Assembly: GCF_039679125.1 (NCBI RefSeq)
Contig: NZ_CP155551.1
Location: 1,116,001 to 1,180,000 of the forward strand
DNA from: Blastococcus sp. HT6-4
Lineage (GTDB): Bacteria; Actinomycetota; Actinomycetes; Mycobacteriales; Geodermatophilaceae
DNA: 64,000 bases
Direction of reading: 5' to 3'
Of the stretch, positions 18,838-28,233 are shown in pieces; positions within the stretch are counted from its first letter, which is position 1, and each line of letters begins with the position of its first letter. Under the pieces are notes generated by a model. The model did no database searches. It had not been told where the DNA came from and worked only from the letters and a program-made list of their open reading frames with translations. Made by a program: the position numbers and the translations under genes.

Positions 18838-19851
18838 TCAGCGGGTGACGTCGATCAGCACCTTCCCGACGGCGCCGTCCTTCACCGCCTGGTGCGCCTG
18901 CGCGGTCTCGGCCAGGCCGAACACGTGCAGGGGCAGGCCGGCGTCCTCGCCGACGCGGATCGCGCCGTCGGCGACGGCGGTGGTGACGTCCTCGATGCCG
19001 AGCACCTTGGACCGCTCGGGCTCGGTGTAGACGAGCACGAACTGCCAGCGGGCGTTGGGCCCCATCTGCGCGCGCACCGGAACGGTCACCTCCGCGCCGC
19101 CGTCGTCGGCGTACATGGCGACCGCTCCGTGCATGCCGATCACCTGGGCGTCGACCCCGGCGTTGACCGCGGCGGACACCTCGACGATCGCGTCCACGCC
19201 CTTCGGTGCGACCTTGCGGACCTCGGCGACGACGTCCTGCTCCTTGTAGTTCACGACGTGGTCGGCCCCGGCGGCCGCGGCGAGCTGCGCCTTCTGCGGG
19301 CTGCTGATCGTGGCGATCACCGTGGCGTCGGACCAGCGCGCCAGCTGGATCGCGGCATTGCCGACCGCCCCCGCCCCGCCCTGCACCAGCACGGTGGAGC
19401 CGGTGAGCGAGCCGGGCCCCAGCCGGTCGGGCAGCGACTCGGCGACGGTCAGGCAGCGGTGCGCGGTGAGGAACGGGATGCCCAGCGCCGCCCCGAGCTC
19501 GAAGGACGGGTCGGCGCCGAGCAGGACGACGTGCCGGGCGGGGACGACGGTGAACTCGGCGGCGGTGCCCCACGGCCGCTGCCAGGCGGCCTCCCAGATC
19601 CACACCCGCTGCCCGAGCATCGCCGGGTCCACGCCCTGGCCGACGGCGTCGACCGTGCCGGAGCCGTCCTGGTTCGGCACCTGGCCGTCCGGGCCGGGCT
19701 GGGCCGTGCTGCGGGACTTCCAGTCGGTGGGGTTCACGCCGGAGAAAGCCACGCGCACGCGCACCTCGCCGGGACCGGGCTCCGGGACGGGGCGGTCGGT
19801 CAGCTGCAGGACGTCGGGACCGCCGGGGGAGGTGTAGGTGATGGCTCGCAC
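18838..19851 (-). CDS. NADPH:quinone oxidoreductase-like MDR protein
   Basis: A 337-residue medium-chain dehydrogenase/reductase of the zeta-crystallin type. The N-terminal GroES-like domain (GEVRVRVAFSGVNPTDWKSR) lacks the zinc-binding Cys/His residues. The Rossmann domain carries VLVQGGAGAVGNAAIQLARW, where AxxGxxG binds NADPH. The expected activity is one-electron quinone reduction or enone reduction. It starts with GTG 19851 and precedes the DUF885 gene on the same strand by 45 bases. Confidence 0.9.
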   Translation of the reverse strand: MRAITYTSPGGPDVLQLTDRPVPEPGPGEVRVRVAFSGVNPTDWKSRSTAQPGPDGQVPNQDGSGTVDAVGQGVDPAMLGQRVWIWEAAWQRPWGTAAEFTVVPARHVVLLGADPSFELGAALGIPFLTAHRCLTVAESLPDRLGPGSLTGSTVLVQGGAGAVGNAAIQLARWSDATVIATISSPQKAQLAAAAGADHVVNYKEQDVVAEVRKVAPKGVDAIVEVSAAVNAGVDAQVIGMHGAVAMYADDGGAEVTVPVRAQMGPNARWQFVLVYTEPERSKVLGIEDVTTAVADGAIRVGEDAGLPLHVFGLAETAQAHQAVKDGAVGKVLIDVTR

Positions 19852-19977
19852 CGTCGCTCGCTACCCGCACCCGGCGAAGGCACACCGCGCCATGGCTTCC
19901 GTGCGGCCAGTGGCACGATCTGCGAACCACGTGCCGAGGCGCGATGAGTTCCGCGGGCCGGGTCGGTCCACTCTGCC

Positions 19978-20262
19978 GTGACCACACCAGCGCAGCCCCT
20001 CGACCTGACCTTCACCGCGCCGATCGAGAAGGACGGCGCGTTCGCCACCTTCGTCACCGTCCCCGGTTCCGCCGACGTGCTGGGTACGCGCCGGGCGGTG
20101 AAGGTGACCGGGACGATCGACGGGCACGAGTTCGCCGCCACCCTCATGCCGTCGGGCGAGGGCCCGCACTGGCTGCCGCTGCGGGCCGCGCTGTGCAAGG
20201 CGACCGGCAAGTCCCGCGCCGGTGAGCAGGTCACGGTGGCCCTCCGGCAGCGATTGAGCTGA
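19978..20262 (+). CDS. DUF1905 protein
   Basis: A 94-residue single-domain protein beginning with a GTG start. The strand-rich sequence has DLTFTAPIEKDGAFATFVTVPGS, VKVTGTIDGHEFAATLMPSGEGPHWLPLRAALCKATGKSRAGEQVTVAL. This is the DUF1905 pattern: a small beta barrel often found alone or with a YdeI-like helix. Function unknown. It converges with the next gene at a 5-base spacing. Confidence 0.85.
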   Translation: MTTPAQPLDLTFTAPIEKDGAFATFVTVPGSADVLGTRRAVKVTGTIDGHEFAATLMPSGEGPHWLPLRAALCKATGKSRAGEQVTVALRQRLS

Positions 20263-20267
20263 GCGGT

Positions 20268-20684
20268 TCAGCCGGCGGGCATGTCCTCGTCCGTCGGCCA
20301 CTCGGGCACCGGGAGGCCGGAGAGGACGAGCAGTCGCTCGACGGTGTGCTCGACGACCTCGTCGGTGGGCGGTGCCCCGTCGGGCGAGGCCATGAGCCGC
20401 CGCACCTCCGTCGGCTCGATCTCGGTGCCGACGGCGTCACGCACCCACCGGGCGAAGCCCGCGGCCTCGGCGTCGGTGTCGACCGGCGCCGAGGCGTCGG
20501 GCTCGTCGAAGTAGACGCGGGGCTCGTGACCGAGGAAGAAGCGGCCCCCGGTCGCGTCGGCCGCGCGGTAGTCCACGGTTGCGATGTCGCTGTCGTGCAC
20601 GTCGACCATCAGGAACGGGACCGCGGTCGGCCGTCCCGTGCGCCAGCGTCCCTCGCTGTAGACGAGCGTCCCGAAGTACCCCAT
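20268..20684 (-). CDS. Conserved hypothetical protein
   Basis: A 138-residue soluble acidic protein that begins MGYFGTLVYSEGRWRTGR. The N-terminal half looks beta-rich (AVPFLMVDVHDSDIATVDYRA, GRFFLGHEPRVYFDEP) and the C-terminal half helical (ARWVRDAVGTEIEPTEVRRLM). It is compact, has no signal peptide, and its codon use fits the neighbours, so it is a real gene. I do not recognise the family. Confidence 0.7.
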   Translation of the reverse strand: MGYFGTLVYSEGRWRTGRPTAVPFLMVDVHDSDIATVDYRAADATGGRFFLGHEPRVYFDEPDASAPVDTDAEAAGFARWVRDAVGTEIEPTEVRRLMASPDGAPPTDEVVEHTVERLLVLSGLPVPEWPTDEDMPAG

Positions 20685-20792
20685 GGGCCGAGGCTAACGA
20701 GATCCCGGACCGTCCGGGCGCACCGCTCCACCAGGGCGGTCCGGCGTTCGACGGGGCCCGCAGGCGGTGCGTGCCGGCGGCCACCTGGCTTC

Positions 20793-20820
20793 TTGACAGT
20801 CCGTCGCCGGCTCCTACGCT
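20793..20820 (+). promoter_or_regulatory. Sigma70-type promoter of the secreted beta-helix gene
   Basis: A perfect -35 TTGACA (20793-20798), a 16-bp spacer and a -10-like TACGCT (20815-20820). It lies 57 bases before the ATG at 20877 and is the clearest vegetative promoter in the left half of the window. Confidence 0.7.
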
Positions 20821-20876
20821 GCACGTGACGGTGACCCGGCTCACAGCAGGGTCGATCCCCGACGACGAGGATCTCC

Positions 20877-22787
20877 ATGACGACATCCCCTGCCCGGCTC
20901 CCGCGTTCCCGCCCCCCGTTCCGCCGCCTCGGGGGTGCACTGGCCGTGGCCGTCGCCCTCCTGGTCGCGCCGGCGACCGCGGGCGTGGCCACCGCCGCGC
21001 CCCCGCCCACGACGAGCGCGATCTCCCCCGACCTGGGCCCGAACGTGACCGTCTTCGACCCGAGCATGCCGGTGAGCGAGATCCAGGCGGTCCTCGACAC
21101 GACGTGGGAGCGGCAGCGGGACAACGAGATGGGCTCCGAGCGGTACGCCTACCTCTTCCTGCCGGGGGTGTACGGCACCGCGACGGAGCCGTTGCAGATC
21201 AAGGTCGGCTACTACACCGAGATCACCGGCCTGGGGGAGCAGCCGACCGACGTCGTCATCAACGGCAAGGTCGAGGTCTACAACCGCTGCCTGGACGACG
21301 GCGGCACCAGCAACTGCATCGCGCTGAACAACTTCTGGCGCACGGTGTCGAACCTGACCATCGCCGTGAACGGCACCGGTCAGGACGGGTGCCGCGCGAC
21401 GGCCAACTTCTGGGCCGTGTCCCAGGCGGTCTCCATGCGCCGGGTGGGCATCACCGGCGCGAACCTGTCCCTGATGGACTACTGCACCGCCGGACCGCAG
21501 TACGCCAGCGGCGGGTTCATCGCCGACTCGGACCTGCCGTTCGTCATCAACGGGTCCCAGCAGCAGTGGCTGACCCGCAACAGCGTCGTCGCCGGCTGGT
21601 CCAACGGAGTCTGGAACCAGGTCTTCTCCGGCGTCGTCGGTGCGCCGGACGACGCGACGTTCCCCGACCCGCCGTACACGACCCTCGAGACGACCCCGGT
21701 GAGCCGGGAGAAGCCGTACCTGTTCGTCGACGACGACGGCCGCTACGGCGTCCGGGTGCCGTCGGCCCGGACGGGATCGGCCGGCACCACCTGGGCCGAC
21801 GGGGCGACGCCGGGTCGGACGATCCCGCTCACCGAGTTCTTCGTCGCGACGCCGGCGAGCTCGGTGCAGGAGATCAACAACCAGCTGGCCCGCGGCAAGC
21901 ACCTGCTCCTGACGCCGGGCGTCTACGACATCGAGAAGAGCATCGCGGTGAAGCGGGCCGGCACCGTCGTCCTCGGCCTCGGGCAGGCCACCCTGACCGC
22001 GGTCGGTGGCGCGACGCCGCTGACGATCGCCGACGTCCCCGGGGCCGTCGTTGCCGGGGTGACCGTCGACGCCGGGACGGAGGAGTCACCGGTGCTGCTG
22101 CAGGTGGGCAAGCCCCACGGCAACGGCGGGAAGTCCGACCCGGCGAACCCGACGACGCTGTCGGACGTCTACTTCCGCGTCGGCGGGCCGCACATCGGCA
22201 AGGCCGACATCGCGCTCCAGGTCAACAGCGACGACGTCCTCATCGACCACACCTGGGTGTGGCGCGCCGACCACGGCGTCGAGGACTTCACCGAGGGCTA
22301 CCTCGGTGACACCGACCGCTGGCAGATCAACACCGGCCGCAACGGCGCCGTCATCAACGGGGACCGGGTCACCGCGACCGGCCTGTTCGTCGAGCACTTC
22401 CAGGAGCACAACACCATCTGGAACGGCGAGGACGGGACCGTCGTGCTGTACCAGAACGAGCTGCCCTACGACCCGCCGTCGCAGGCCGACTGGCAGGAGC
22501 CGGACGGCACGCTCGGCTGGGCGGGCTACAAGGTCGGGGACGACGTGCAGCGGCACCGGCTGTACGGCGGCGGGGTGTACGGCTACCAGCGCAACGCCGC
22601 TCCCGGGATCACCACGGAGCACGGGTTCGAGGTGCCCGAGACGCCGGGCGTGCAGCTGCACCACGTCATGACCGTGCACCTCGACGGCGTCGGCGTGATC
22701 GAGCACGTGGTCAACGACGTCGGTGGCCGGTCGGACAGCAGCACCCAGGGGCAGCCGCAGTACGTCGTCCGCTACCCGGCGCCGTGA
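20877..22787 (+). CDS. Secreted right-handed beta-helix protein
   Basis: A 636-residue exported protein. The Sec signal peptide (RRLGGALAVAVALLVAPATAGVATAAPP) ends near residue 43. The mature part shows repeated short strands with Asn/Gly turns typical of pectate-lyase or GH55-like beta-helices (INGKVEVYNRCLDDGG, NFWRTVSNLTIAVNGTG, ITGANLSLMDYC). A second similar block starts near residue 325 (VQEINNQLARGKHLLLTPGVYDIEKSI). Two tandem helix domains suggest a glycosidase or lyase of the GH55 kind. No catalytic residue can be assigned with confidence. It has its own promoter and terminator. Confidence 0.75.
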   Translation: MTTSPARLPRSRPPFRRLGGALAVAVALLVAPATAGVATAAPPPTTSAISPDLGPNVTVFDPSMPVSEIQAVLDTTWERQRDNEMGSERYAYLFLPGVYGTATEPLQIKVGYYTEITGLGEQPTDVVINGKVEVYNRCLDDGGTSNCIALNNFWRTVSNLTIAVNGTGQDGCRATANFWAVSQAVSMRRVGITGANLSLMDYCTAGPQYASGGFIADSDLPFVINGSQQQWLTRNSVVAGWSNGVWNQVFSGVVGAPDDATFPDPPYTTLETTPVSREKPYLFVDDDGRYGVRVPSARTGSAGTTWADGATPGRTIPLTEFFVATPASSVQEINNQLARGKHLLLTPGVYDIEKSIAVKRAGTVVLGLGQATLTAVGGATPLTIADVPGAVVAGVTVDAGTEESPVLLQVGKPHGNGGKSDPANPTTLSDVYFRVGGPHIGKADIALQVNSDDVLIDHTWVWRADHGVEDFTEGYLGDTDRWQINTGRNGAVINGDRVTATGLFVEHFQEHNTIWNGEDGTVVLYQNELPYDPPSQADWQEPDGTLGWAGYKVGDDVQRHRLYGGGVYGYQRNAAPGITTEHGFEVPETPGVQLHHVMTVHLDGVGVIEHVVNDVGGRSDSSTQGQPQYVVRYPAP

Positions 22788-22799
22788 CGCACGGCTGAC

Positions 22800-22839
22800 C
22801 CCGGTGGGCCGGAGCGGGACACCGCTCCGGCCCACCGGG
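22800..22839 (+). terminator. 18-bp perfect hairpin after the beta-helix gene
   Basis: Arms 22800-22817 and 22822-22839 pair without mismatch around a 4-nt loop (GACA). The hairpin starts 12 bases after the stop codon at 22787. The right arm abuts the remnant of a metallophosphoesterase gene. Confidence 0.85.
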
Positions 22840-22868
22840 ATCCCGTCGTGCGGCGGACCGGGATCCGT

Positions 22869-23011
22869 CGGGTCTCCCGCGGCTGCGCCGCGCCGGACAG
22901 CAGGTCGCCCAGGTCGACGACGACGTCGACGGACTGGCCGGCGAGGTCGGCCAGCACCGCGTCGAGCGCGAGCAGATTGCCGTGGACGTCGGAGATGGCC
23001 GCGATCCGCAC
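22869..23011 (-). pseudogene. Truncated metallophosphoesterase, N-terminal remnant
   Basis: The frame opens GTG and reads MRIAAISDVHGNLLALDAVLADLAGQ then VDVVVDLGDLLSG. These are the first two motifs of calcineurin-like phosphoesterases (D-x-H and G-D). Likeness stops after AAQPRET (about residue 48). The rest of the frame is low-complexity Arg/Gly sequence read through the neighbouring terminator. The NHE, H and GHTH metal motifs are all missing, so no enzyme can be made. A 10-bp direct repeat (22834-22843, 22857-22866) at the break marks a probable deletion. Confidence 0.8.
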
Positions 23012-23070
23012 CGGCGGAACCTATCGGCGGACGTCCGACGTCGCAGTGGAGTTGGGAGCTCTCCGGCGGG

Positions 23071-23514
23071 TCAGTCCATGCGCCAGGTCATCAGCGCCGA
23101 CGCCGTCGGTGTGAAGAACCAGGCCAGCAGGGCGACGCAGACGAGCGTGACCACGACGCAGGCGACCGCGACCGGTCGGGGCGCCCGGCGGGCCACGGGC
23201 AGGGTGTGCCACTCCTGCACGGCCGCTGCCGCGCTGATCCCTCCGACGGCGAGCAGCACGATCGGGGTCAGCGACAGGGAGAGGAGACCGCCCAGCTGCG
23301 CGAGGCCGCCGAGGGTTCCCTGCGGCCACAGGTCCTTGGGGTCGTGGGCGCCGCTCGCCACCTCGGCCAGTGGCAGCGCGTCGAGGTCGTTGACGTAGTA
23401 GGGGATCAGCACGCCGGCCAGGTAGGGCGCCACCGCGACCACGACGCACGCGGCCAGGACGACGACCGACCGCCAGGACCTCGGTGGTGCGTCGACCGTT
23501 CGCAGGAGCGCCAC
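23071..23514 (-). CDS. Small integral membrane protein
   Basis: A 147-residue protein with three clear helices: about residues 15-38 (WRSVVVLAACVVVAVAPYLAGVL), 68-95 (GTLGGLAQLGGLLSLSLTPIVLLAVG) and 110-132 (RPVAVACVVVTLVCVALLAWFF). A polar loop (NDLDALPLAEVASGAHDPKDLW) follows helix 1. It starts with GTG 23514 and ends with ALMTWRMD. No family recognised. It lies directly upstream of the phosphoesterase remnant on the same strand. Confidence 0.6.
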   Translation of the reverse strand: MALLRTVDAPPRSWRSVVVLAACVVVAVAPYLAGVLIPYYVNDLDALPLAEVASGAHDPKDLWPQGTLGGLAQLGGLLSLSLTPIVLLAVGGISAAAAVQEWHTLPVARRAPRPVAVACVVVTLVCVALLAWFFTPTASALMTWRMD

Positions 23515-23596
23515 GGGCGGCAGAGTGCCAGGCGTGAACGGAGACCGGCAAGGTCGAGGCGAACGCGCCGGGGACGAGGTACTAGGCGGCGCCCGA

Positions 23597-23607
23597 TAGC
23601 TCCGCTA
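23597..23607 (+). promoter_or_regulatory. Candidate PadR operator
   Basis: The inverted repeat TAGC-TCC-GCTA lies 11 bases before the padR-type start codon. PadR proteins commonly bind short palindromes of this TAGC/GCTA kind and repress themselves. The position overlaps where a -10 element would be. Confidence 0.4.
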
Positions 23608-23618
23608 CCTTGTCTCGC

Positions 23619-23996
23619 ATGACACCGGATCCCGACCGCCGGACCCAGCTGCTCCGGGGCGTGCTCGACACCTGCCTGCTCGCGCTGCTCGCCCGCACGC
23701 CGACGCACGCCTACGAGCTCGTCGTCCTCCTCGAGCGGCACGGCATCGAGGGCGTCGGCTACGGCACCGTCTACCCGCTGATGGGCAGGCTCCGCCGGCA
23801 GGGGCTGGTGGAGGAGCAGGTCGAGCCCAGTCCCAGCGGCCCGCCGCGGAAGGTCTTCTCCGTCTCGGCCGCGGGACGTGCCGCACTGGCCGAGTGGGCC
23901 CAGCAATGGGACGCCACCACCACATCCGTCCGCACCCTGCTCGCCACCGCAGGGGCACTTCCCGATCCGGAGGTCACTCCGCGTGTCCACTCCTGA
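23619..23996 (+). CDS. PadR-family transcriptional regulator
   Basis: A 125-residue PadR protein with the winged helix shown by LLRGVLDTCLLALLARTPTHAYELVVLLERHG and GTVYPLMGRLRRQGLVEEQ, where GTVYPLLxRLxxxGLV is the family signature. It ends in an Ala/Trp-rich dimerisation helix. ATG 23619 is preferred over TTG 23610. Its last 14 bases overlap the start of the downstream HAAS-domain gene, a very common pairing in which the membrane partner and the regulator are made together. Confidence 0.92.
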   Translation: MTPDPDRRTQLLRGVLDTCLLALLARTPTHAYELVVLLERHGIEGVGYGTVYPLMGRLRRQGLVEEQVEPSPSGPPRKVFSVSAAGRAALAEWAQQWDATTTSVRTLLATAGALPDPEVTPRVHS

Positions 23997-24672
23997 GAAC
24001 CCGCCGCCGTCCGACGAGGTCAGCGCCGCCATCCGCGCGCTGGACCGGGAGCTGCGGCGGCTGCGCGTTCCACGACGCCGCCGGGCCGAGTTGCTCGCGG
24101 AGGTGCGCACCGACCTTCGCGCGGCCGCCGACGACGGCGTTCCCCCGCGGGCGTTGCTCGCGGACGTCGAGACCTTCGCGCGAGACGCGGTCGCCGCCCG
24201 CGGCTGGGGACCCCGCCCTCGCGACCGGTGGGCGGGGACGGGCGTCGCCCTGCTGGCCGGCGGCGCAGCGCTCGTCGTCGGCTACCTCGTGGTCGTCGAA
24301 CTGCTGACCCCGCTGTTCAGCCGCTGGTTCGAGCTCGACGGGAGCTACCCGGTCGCCGGAGCCGTGCTCGCGGTCGTGCTCATGGCGCTGGCCGGGCTGG
24401 GCGGCGCGCTCGCCGCCTACGCCGGCTTCCTCTCCGGCCGGCCGGCGGCCCGGCCCTCGGTGAAGCGCGCCGCCTGGTACCTGCCGCTCGGTGCGGCGCT
24501 CGGCGTCGTCGGAGCCCTCGCCTACGGCCACAGCCAGGACTACGCGACGGCACCGCCCGTGGTCACGACCGAGGTCCTCCTGGTCGCGCTCCCGTGCGCG
24601 GCGGCCCTGTGGCTCGCCCGGTCGCGGGGCCTGCGCTCCGAGACCGCCCCGGAGGGCGTTAGCGCGGGGTGA
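23983..24672 (+). CDS. HAAS-domain membrane protein, PadR partner
   Basis: A 229-residue protein. The N-terminal 80 residues form the helical HAAS domain ([39 protein letters not shown]), which accompanies PadR regulators. Four membrane helices follow (about residues 86-106, 125-150, 165-185 and 195-215). GGAGG precedes GTG 23983 at good spacing inside the padR coding end, so the two genes are translationally coupled. A role in relaying a membrane signal to PadR is inferred. Its last 14 bases overlap the end of fbiC on the opposite strand. Confidence 0.8.
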   Translation: MSTPENPPPSDEVSAAIRALDRELRRLRVPRRRRAELLAEVRTDLRAAADDGVPPRALLADVETFARDAVAARGWGPRPRDRWAGTGVALLAGGAALVVGYLVVVELLTPLFSRWFELDGSYPVAGAVLAVVLMALAGLGGALAAYAGFLSGRPAARPSVKRAAWYLPLGAALGVVGALAYGHSQDYATAPPVVTTEVLLVALPCAAALWLARSRGLRSETAPEGVSAG

Positions 24673-27274
24673 TCGAGAGGTCGAGCCGGCGGCGGCCTTC
24701 GTCGGAGCGGGCGGTCGCCAGCCGCTCGGCCGACGGGGTGCCGTACTCGGTGGTCCGCTGACGGGCGGGCCGGCCGATCGCGGCGGCCATCGCCTCCAAC
24801 TCGGCGATGGTCTTCAGCGAGCCGTTCTCGCTGCCGGCCATCCGGCTGATCGTCTCCTCCATCAGCGTGCCACCGAGGTCGTTGGCCCCGCCCTGCAGCA
24901 CCGCCTGGGTGCCGGCGTCGCCGAGCTTCACCCACGAGGTCTGGATGTTGGGGATGCGCCCGTGCAGCAGCAGGCGGGCGACGGCGTGGACGGCCCGGTT
25001 CTCCCGCACCGTCGGGCCGGGGCGGGCGACCCCGGCCAGGTAGATGGGGGAGTTGTGGTGCACGAAGGGCAGCAGCACGAACTCGGTGAACCCGCCGGTG
25101 CGGTCCTGCAGCGCGGCGAGGGTGCGCAGGTGCCCGACCCAGTGCGCCGGGGTGTCGACGTGGCCGTACATCATCGTCGACGTCGTCGGGATGCCGACCT
25201 CGTGCGCGGTGCCGATGATCTCCAGCCAGGTCGCCGTCGGCAGCTTGCCCTTGGTGAGCACCCAGCGGACGTCGTCGTCGAGGATCTCCGCCGCGGTGCC
25301 AGGGATCGAGTCCAGCCCGGCGTCCTTGAGCGCGGTGAGGAAGTCGCGGAACGACAGCCCGGTGCGGGCCGCGCCGTTGACGATCTCCATCGGTGAGAAC
25401 GCGTGCAGGTGGATGCCCGGCTGCCGCTGCTTCACCTCGCGGGCCAGGTCGAGGTAGGCGGTGCCCGGCAGGTCGGGGTGGATGCCGCCCTGCATGCAGA
25501 TCTCGGTGGCGCCGGCCGCCCACGCCTCGTCGACCCGGTCGCCGACCTGGCTCATCGACAGCGTGTAGGCGTCGGCGTCGGTGCGCCGCTGGGCGAACGC
25601 GCAGAACCGGCAACCGGTGTAGCAGACGTTGGTGAAGTTGATGTTCCGGTTCACGACGTAGGTGACGTCGTCGCCGTTGACGTCGGCGCGGACGGCATCC
25701 GCGAGCCCTGTCAGGGCCTCCAGATCCGTGCCGTCTGCGCCCAGCAGCGCCAGGTACTCGGCGTCGGTCAGCCCGGCCGGGTCCTGCTCGGCGTGCAGCA
25801 GCGCCGCCAGCACCTCGCGGTCACCGGCGGCCAGCGCGGTCGAGCGCCCGTCGCGGGCCGACGTCGTGCGGTCGCGGAGCTCCGACCAGTCGCCGTAGAC
25901 GGCGTCGAAGTCGCTGCGCCGGTCGGTGGTCCGCCCGACGGTGTCGACCTCGACGTGCAGATCGGTGCGGCCCACCCCGGAGCCGACAGCCGTCCACGAC
26001 TCGTCGGGCTCCTGCCACGGCCGACCGGCGGGGATCCGCCCTTCGACGGCCAGGCCGTCCGGCCCGGCCAGCGCGGCGACGTGCGGGCGCACCCGCGGGT
26101 CCAGCCACGGCTCCGGCTGCAGCACGTAACCGGGCTGGGCGGTCAGCCGCTCGCGCAGCTCGAAGCCCGCCTCGGCGCTCAGCGCCGCGAGCTTGTCGAT
26201 GTTCGGCCAGGGGCGTTCCGGGTTGACGTGGTCGGGGGTCAGCGGGCTGACGCCGCCCCAGTCGTCGACGCCGGCGCGCAGGAGCAGGCCCAGCTCGGTG
26301 GAGTCCGACAGGTTCGGCGGCGCCTGGACCCGCGCCTTCGGGCCCAGCAGCAGCCGGGTGACGGCGACCGCGGCGACGTACTCCTGCAGCTCCAGGTCGT
26401 CGTACGCCTGCATCGCGGTGCGTGGCTTGGCGCGGAAGTTCTGGACGATGACCTCCTGCACGTGCCCGTGCCGTGCCGCCGCGGCCCGGATCCGCAGGAC
26501 GGCGTCGACCCGCTCGGCGTAGTCCTCGCCGATGCCCAGCAGCACACCCGTGGTGAAGGGGACGGCGGAGCGACCGGCGTCCTCCAGCACCCGCAGCCGG
26601 ACGGCCGGTTCCTTGTCGGGGCTGCCGTAGTGCGGGCCGCCGGGCTCCGACCACAGCCGCGTCGCCGTCGTCTCCAGCATCATCCCCATCGACGCGGAGA
26701 CCGGCTTGAGCCGCTGGATCTCCTCCCAGGTGAGCACACCGGGGTTGAGGTGGGGGAGCAGCCCGGTCTCCTCCAGCACCCGGATCGCCATCGCCCGCAG
26801 GTAGCCCAGCGTCGAGTCGAAGCCGTGCGCCTCCAGCCATTCGCGCGCGACCGGCCAGCGCTCCTCGGGCCGGTCGCCGAGGGTGAACAGCGCCTCCTTG
26901 CAGCCCAGCGCGGCACCGGCGTGGGCGATGTCGAGCACCTCGTCGGGGGAGAGGTAGGGGGCCTTGCCCTGCGCCCGCAGCTGCCCGGGCGTCGTCACGA
27001 AGGTGCAGTAGTGGCAGCGGTCACGGCACAGGTGGGTGAGCGGGATGAACACCTTGCGGCTGTAGGTGACGACGCCCGGCCGCCCGGCGCTGGCCAGACC
27101 CGCGTCGCGCACCCGGCCGGCGGCGGTGAGCAGCCGGTCCAGCGGGTCGCCCTCGCCGAGGCCACGGGCGTGCAGCAGCGTCTCGGCCTCGGTCGCGTCC
27201 AGGGCAACGCCTCGCTCGGCGCGCACCAGGGCGCGGCGGACGGCGGACTCGGTGGGTGCAGGCAGAGCGCTCAT
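24659..27274 (-). CDS. fbiC: FO synthase (CofG-CofH fusion), coenzyme F420 biosynthesis
   Basis: An 871-residue bifunctional radical-SAM enzyme. It joins 5-amino-6-ribitylamino-uracil to tyrosine and closes the deazaflavin ring to give FO, the chromophore of F420. Two iron-sulfur motifs of C-x3-C-x2-C type are present: C83/C87/C90 (CRDRCHYC) in the CofG half and C551/C555/C558 (CYTGCRFC) in the CofH half. Fusion is usual in actinobacteria. ATG 27274 was chosen because the conserved domain begins shortly after. Presence of F420 makes an F420-dependent role possible for the LLM enzyme at 36.0 kb. Confidence 0.97.
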   Translation of the reverse strand: MSALPAPTESAVRRALVRAERGVALDATEAETLLHARGLGEGDPLDRLLTAAGRVRDAGLASAGRPGVVTYSRKVFIPLTHLCRDRCHYCTFVTTPGQLRAQGKAPYLSPDEVLDIAHAGAALGCKEALFTLGDRPEERWPVAREWLEAHGFDSTLGYLRAMAIRVLEETGLLPHLNPGVLTWEEIQRLKPVSASMGMMLETTATRLWSEPGGPHYGSPDKEPAVRLRVLEDAGRSAVPFTTGVLLGIGEDYAERVDAVLRIRAAAARHGHVQEVIVQNFRAKPRTAMQAYDDLELQEYVAAVAVTRLLLGPKARVQAPPNLSDSTELGLLLRAGVDDWGGVSPLTPDHVNPERPWPNIDKLAALSAEAGFELRERLTAQPGYVLQPEPWLDPRVRPHVAALAGPDGLAVEGRIPAGRPWQEPDESWTAVGSGVGRTDLHVEVDTVGRTTDRRSDFDAVYGDWSELRDRTTSARDGRSTALAAGDREVLAALLHAEQDPAGLTDAEYLALLGADGTDLEALTGLADAVRADVNGDDVTYVVNRNINFTNVCYTGCRFCAFAQRRTDADAYTLSMSQVGDRVDEAWAAGATEICMQGGIHPDLPGTAYLDLAREVKQRQPGIHLHAFSPMEIVNGAARTGLSFRDFLTALKDAGLDSIPGTAAEILDDDVRWVLTKGKLPTATWLEIIGTAHEVGIPTTSTMMYGHVDTPAHWVGHLRTLAALQDRTGGFTEFVLLPFVHHNSPIYLAGVARPGPTVRENRAVHAVARLLLHGRIPNIQTSWVKLGDAGTQAVLQGGANDLGGTLMEETISRMAGSENGSLKTIAELEAMAAAIGRPARQRTTEYGTPSAERLATARSDEGRRRLDLSITPR

Positions 27275-27301
27275 AGCGCGTCCGACGCTAGTCCCCCGCC
27301 C

Positions 27302-27363
27302 AGGCATAGGAGGCAATGCCTATGGTTTCGGCGCCCGAACCATAGGCATTGCCTCGTATGCCT
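27302..27363. repeat. Folded inverted repeat, copy A
   Basis: About 27 pairs of stem with one mismatch (27309/27356) and a short irregular tip. The arm begins AGGCATAGGAGGCAATGCC. It lies between the ABC permease end (27385) and the fbiC start (27274), and is flanked by CCCCCGCC and GGCGGGG, which could extend the stem. A second copy is at 37089-37150. Four base pairs differ between copies and each is compensated, which shows selection on or copying of a hairpin. It may terminate transcription, act as a REP-like element, or be a small MITE. Confidence 0.85.
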
Positions 27364-27384
27364 AGTGGTGGCGGCGGGGTGGCG

Positions 27385-28233
27385 TCAGATGTCGCGACGC
27401 TGGAAGGACAGCGCGGTCAGTCCCCAGATCACGGCGACCCACAGCGCGGCCCACGCCAGGTACGCGGGCGTCAGCGGGCCCTCGGCCAAGAAGGGGAAGC
27501 CGCCCTCGCCGGGGCCCATCTGGATCAGCGAGATCGGGTCCTGGAAGGCGTTCATCGCGCCGCGCCACAGGCCGTCGGTGGGCAGCAGGATCCGCGACAC
27601 GGCGCCCACCCGCTCGACGCCCTCGTTGCCCAGCGCCCCGCCGATCCCGCCGACCACGCCCGCGACCCACGTCGCCCCGAACAGCCCGACCGCGACGATG
27701 CCCGACGCCATCGGCGAGACGACGCTGGACAGCAGCAGGGCCAGGGTCAGCAGGACGACGGTCTCGGCCGCGAGCAGCGCCAGCCCGGTGGCGGGCGCCG
27801 GGGGCCAGTAGCCGACCACCGCCCGCACGATGAGCAGCTGGGCGAGGCCGGCCAGGACGACGTAGCCGCAGCCGAACGTGAGCAGGCCGAGCCACTTGCC
27901 GAGCAGCACCGACGACCGGCGGACCGGGCGGGCGAGCATCGCCAGTGCCTGCCCCGACTCCACCTCGCCGGCGAGGGTGGGCCCGGCCAGGAACGCCGTG
28001 CCGATCGCCGCGATGAGGCTGAACCCGAACATGATCAGGTTCAGCAGCAGCGAGGCGACGAGGCGGGCCTCGCCGCTGGTCAGCGTGCCCAGCTCGGTGT
28101 CCAGGCCGATCAGCCTCGAGAAGCCCCAGCCGCTGAGCGCGAGCAGGACCACCGTCAGCGCCAGCAGCGCCCAGACCACCTTGCGCCGGGACGCCTCGCG
28201 CAGGGTGAGCCCCGCGATGGTCAGCGCGATCAC
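27385..28233 (-). CDS. ABC-2-type transporter permease
   Basis: A 282-residue membrane subunit with six predicted helices and the ABC-2 layout: GLTLREASRRKVVWALLALTVVLLALS at the start, GPTLAGEVESGQALAMLARPVRRSSVLLGKWLGLL in the first cytoplasmic region, and a last helix before the ending LSFQRRDI. Its start (GTG 28233, with GAGGAGG ahead) overlaps the end of the ATPase gene by 4 bases. The substrate is unknown. Position in an operon with an ECF sigma factor and its anti-sigma factor suggests a cell-envelope stress response. Confidence 0.88.
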   Translation of the reverse strand: MIALTIAGLTLREASRRKVVWALLALTVVLLALSGWGFSRLIGLDTELGTLTSGEARLVASLLLNLIMFGFSLIAAIGTAFLAGPTLAGEVESGQALAMLARPVRRSSVLLGKWLGLLTFGCGYVVLAGLAQLLIVRAVVGYWPPAPATGLALLAAETVVLLTLALLLSSVVSPMASGIVAVGLFGATWVAGVVGGIGGALGNEGVERVGAVSRILLPTDGLWRGAMNAFQDPISLIQMGPGEGGFPFLAEGPLTPAYLAWAALWVAVIWGLTALSFQRRDI

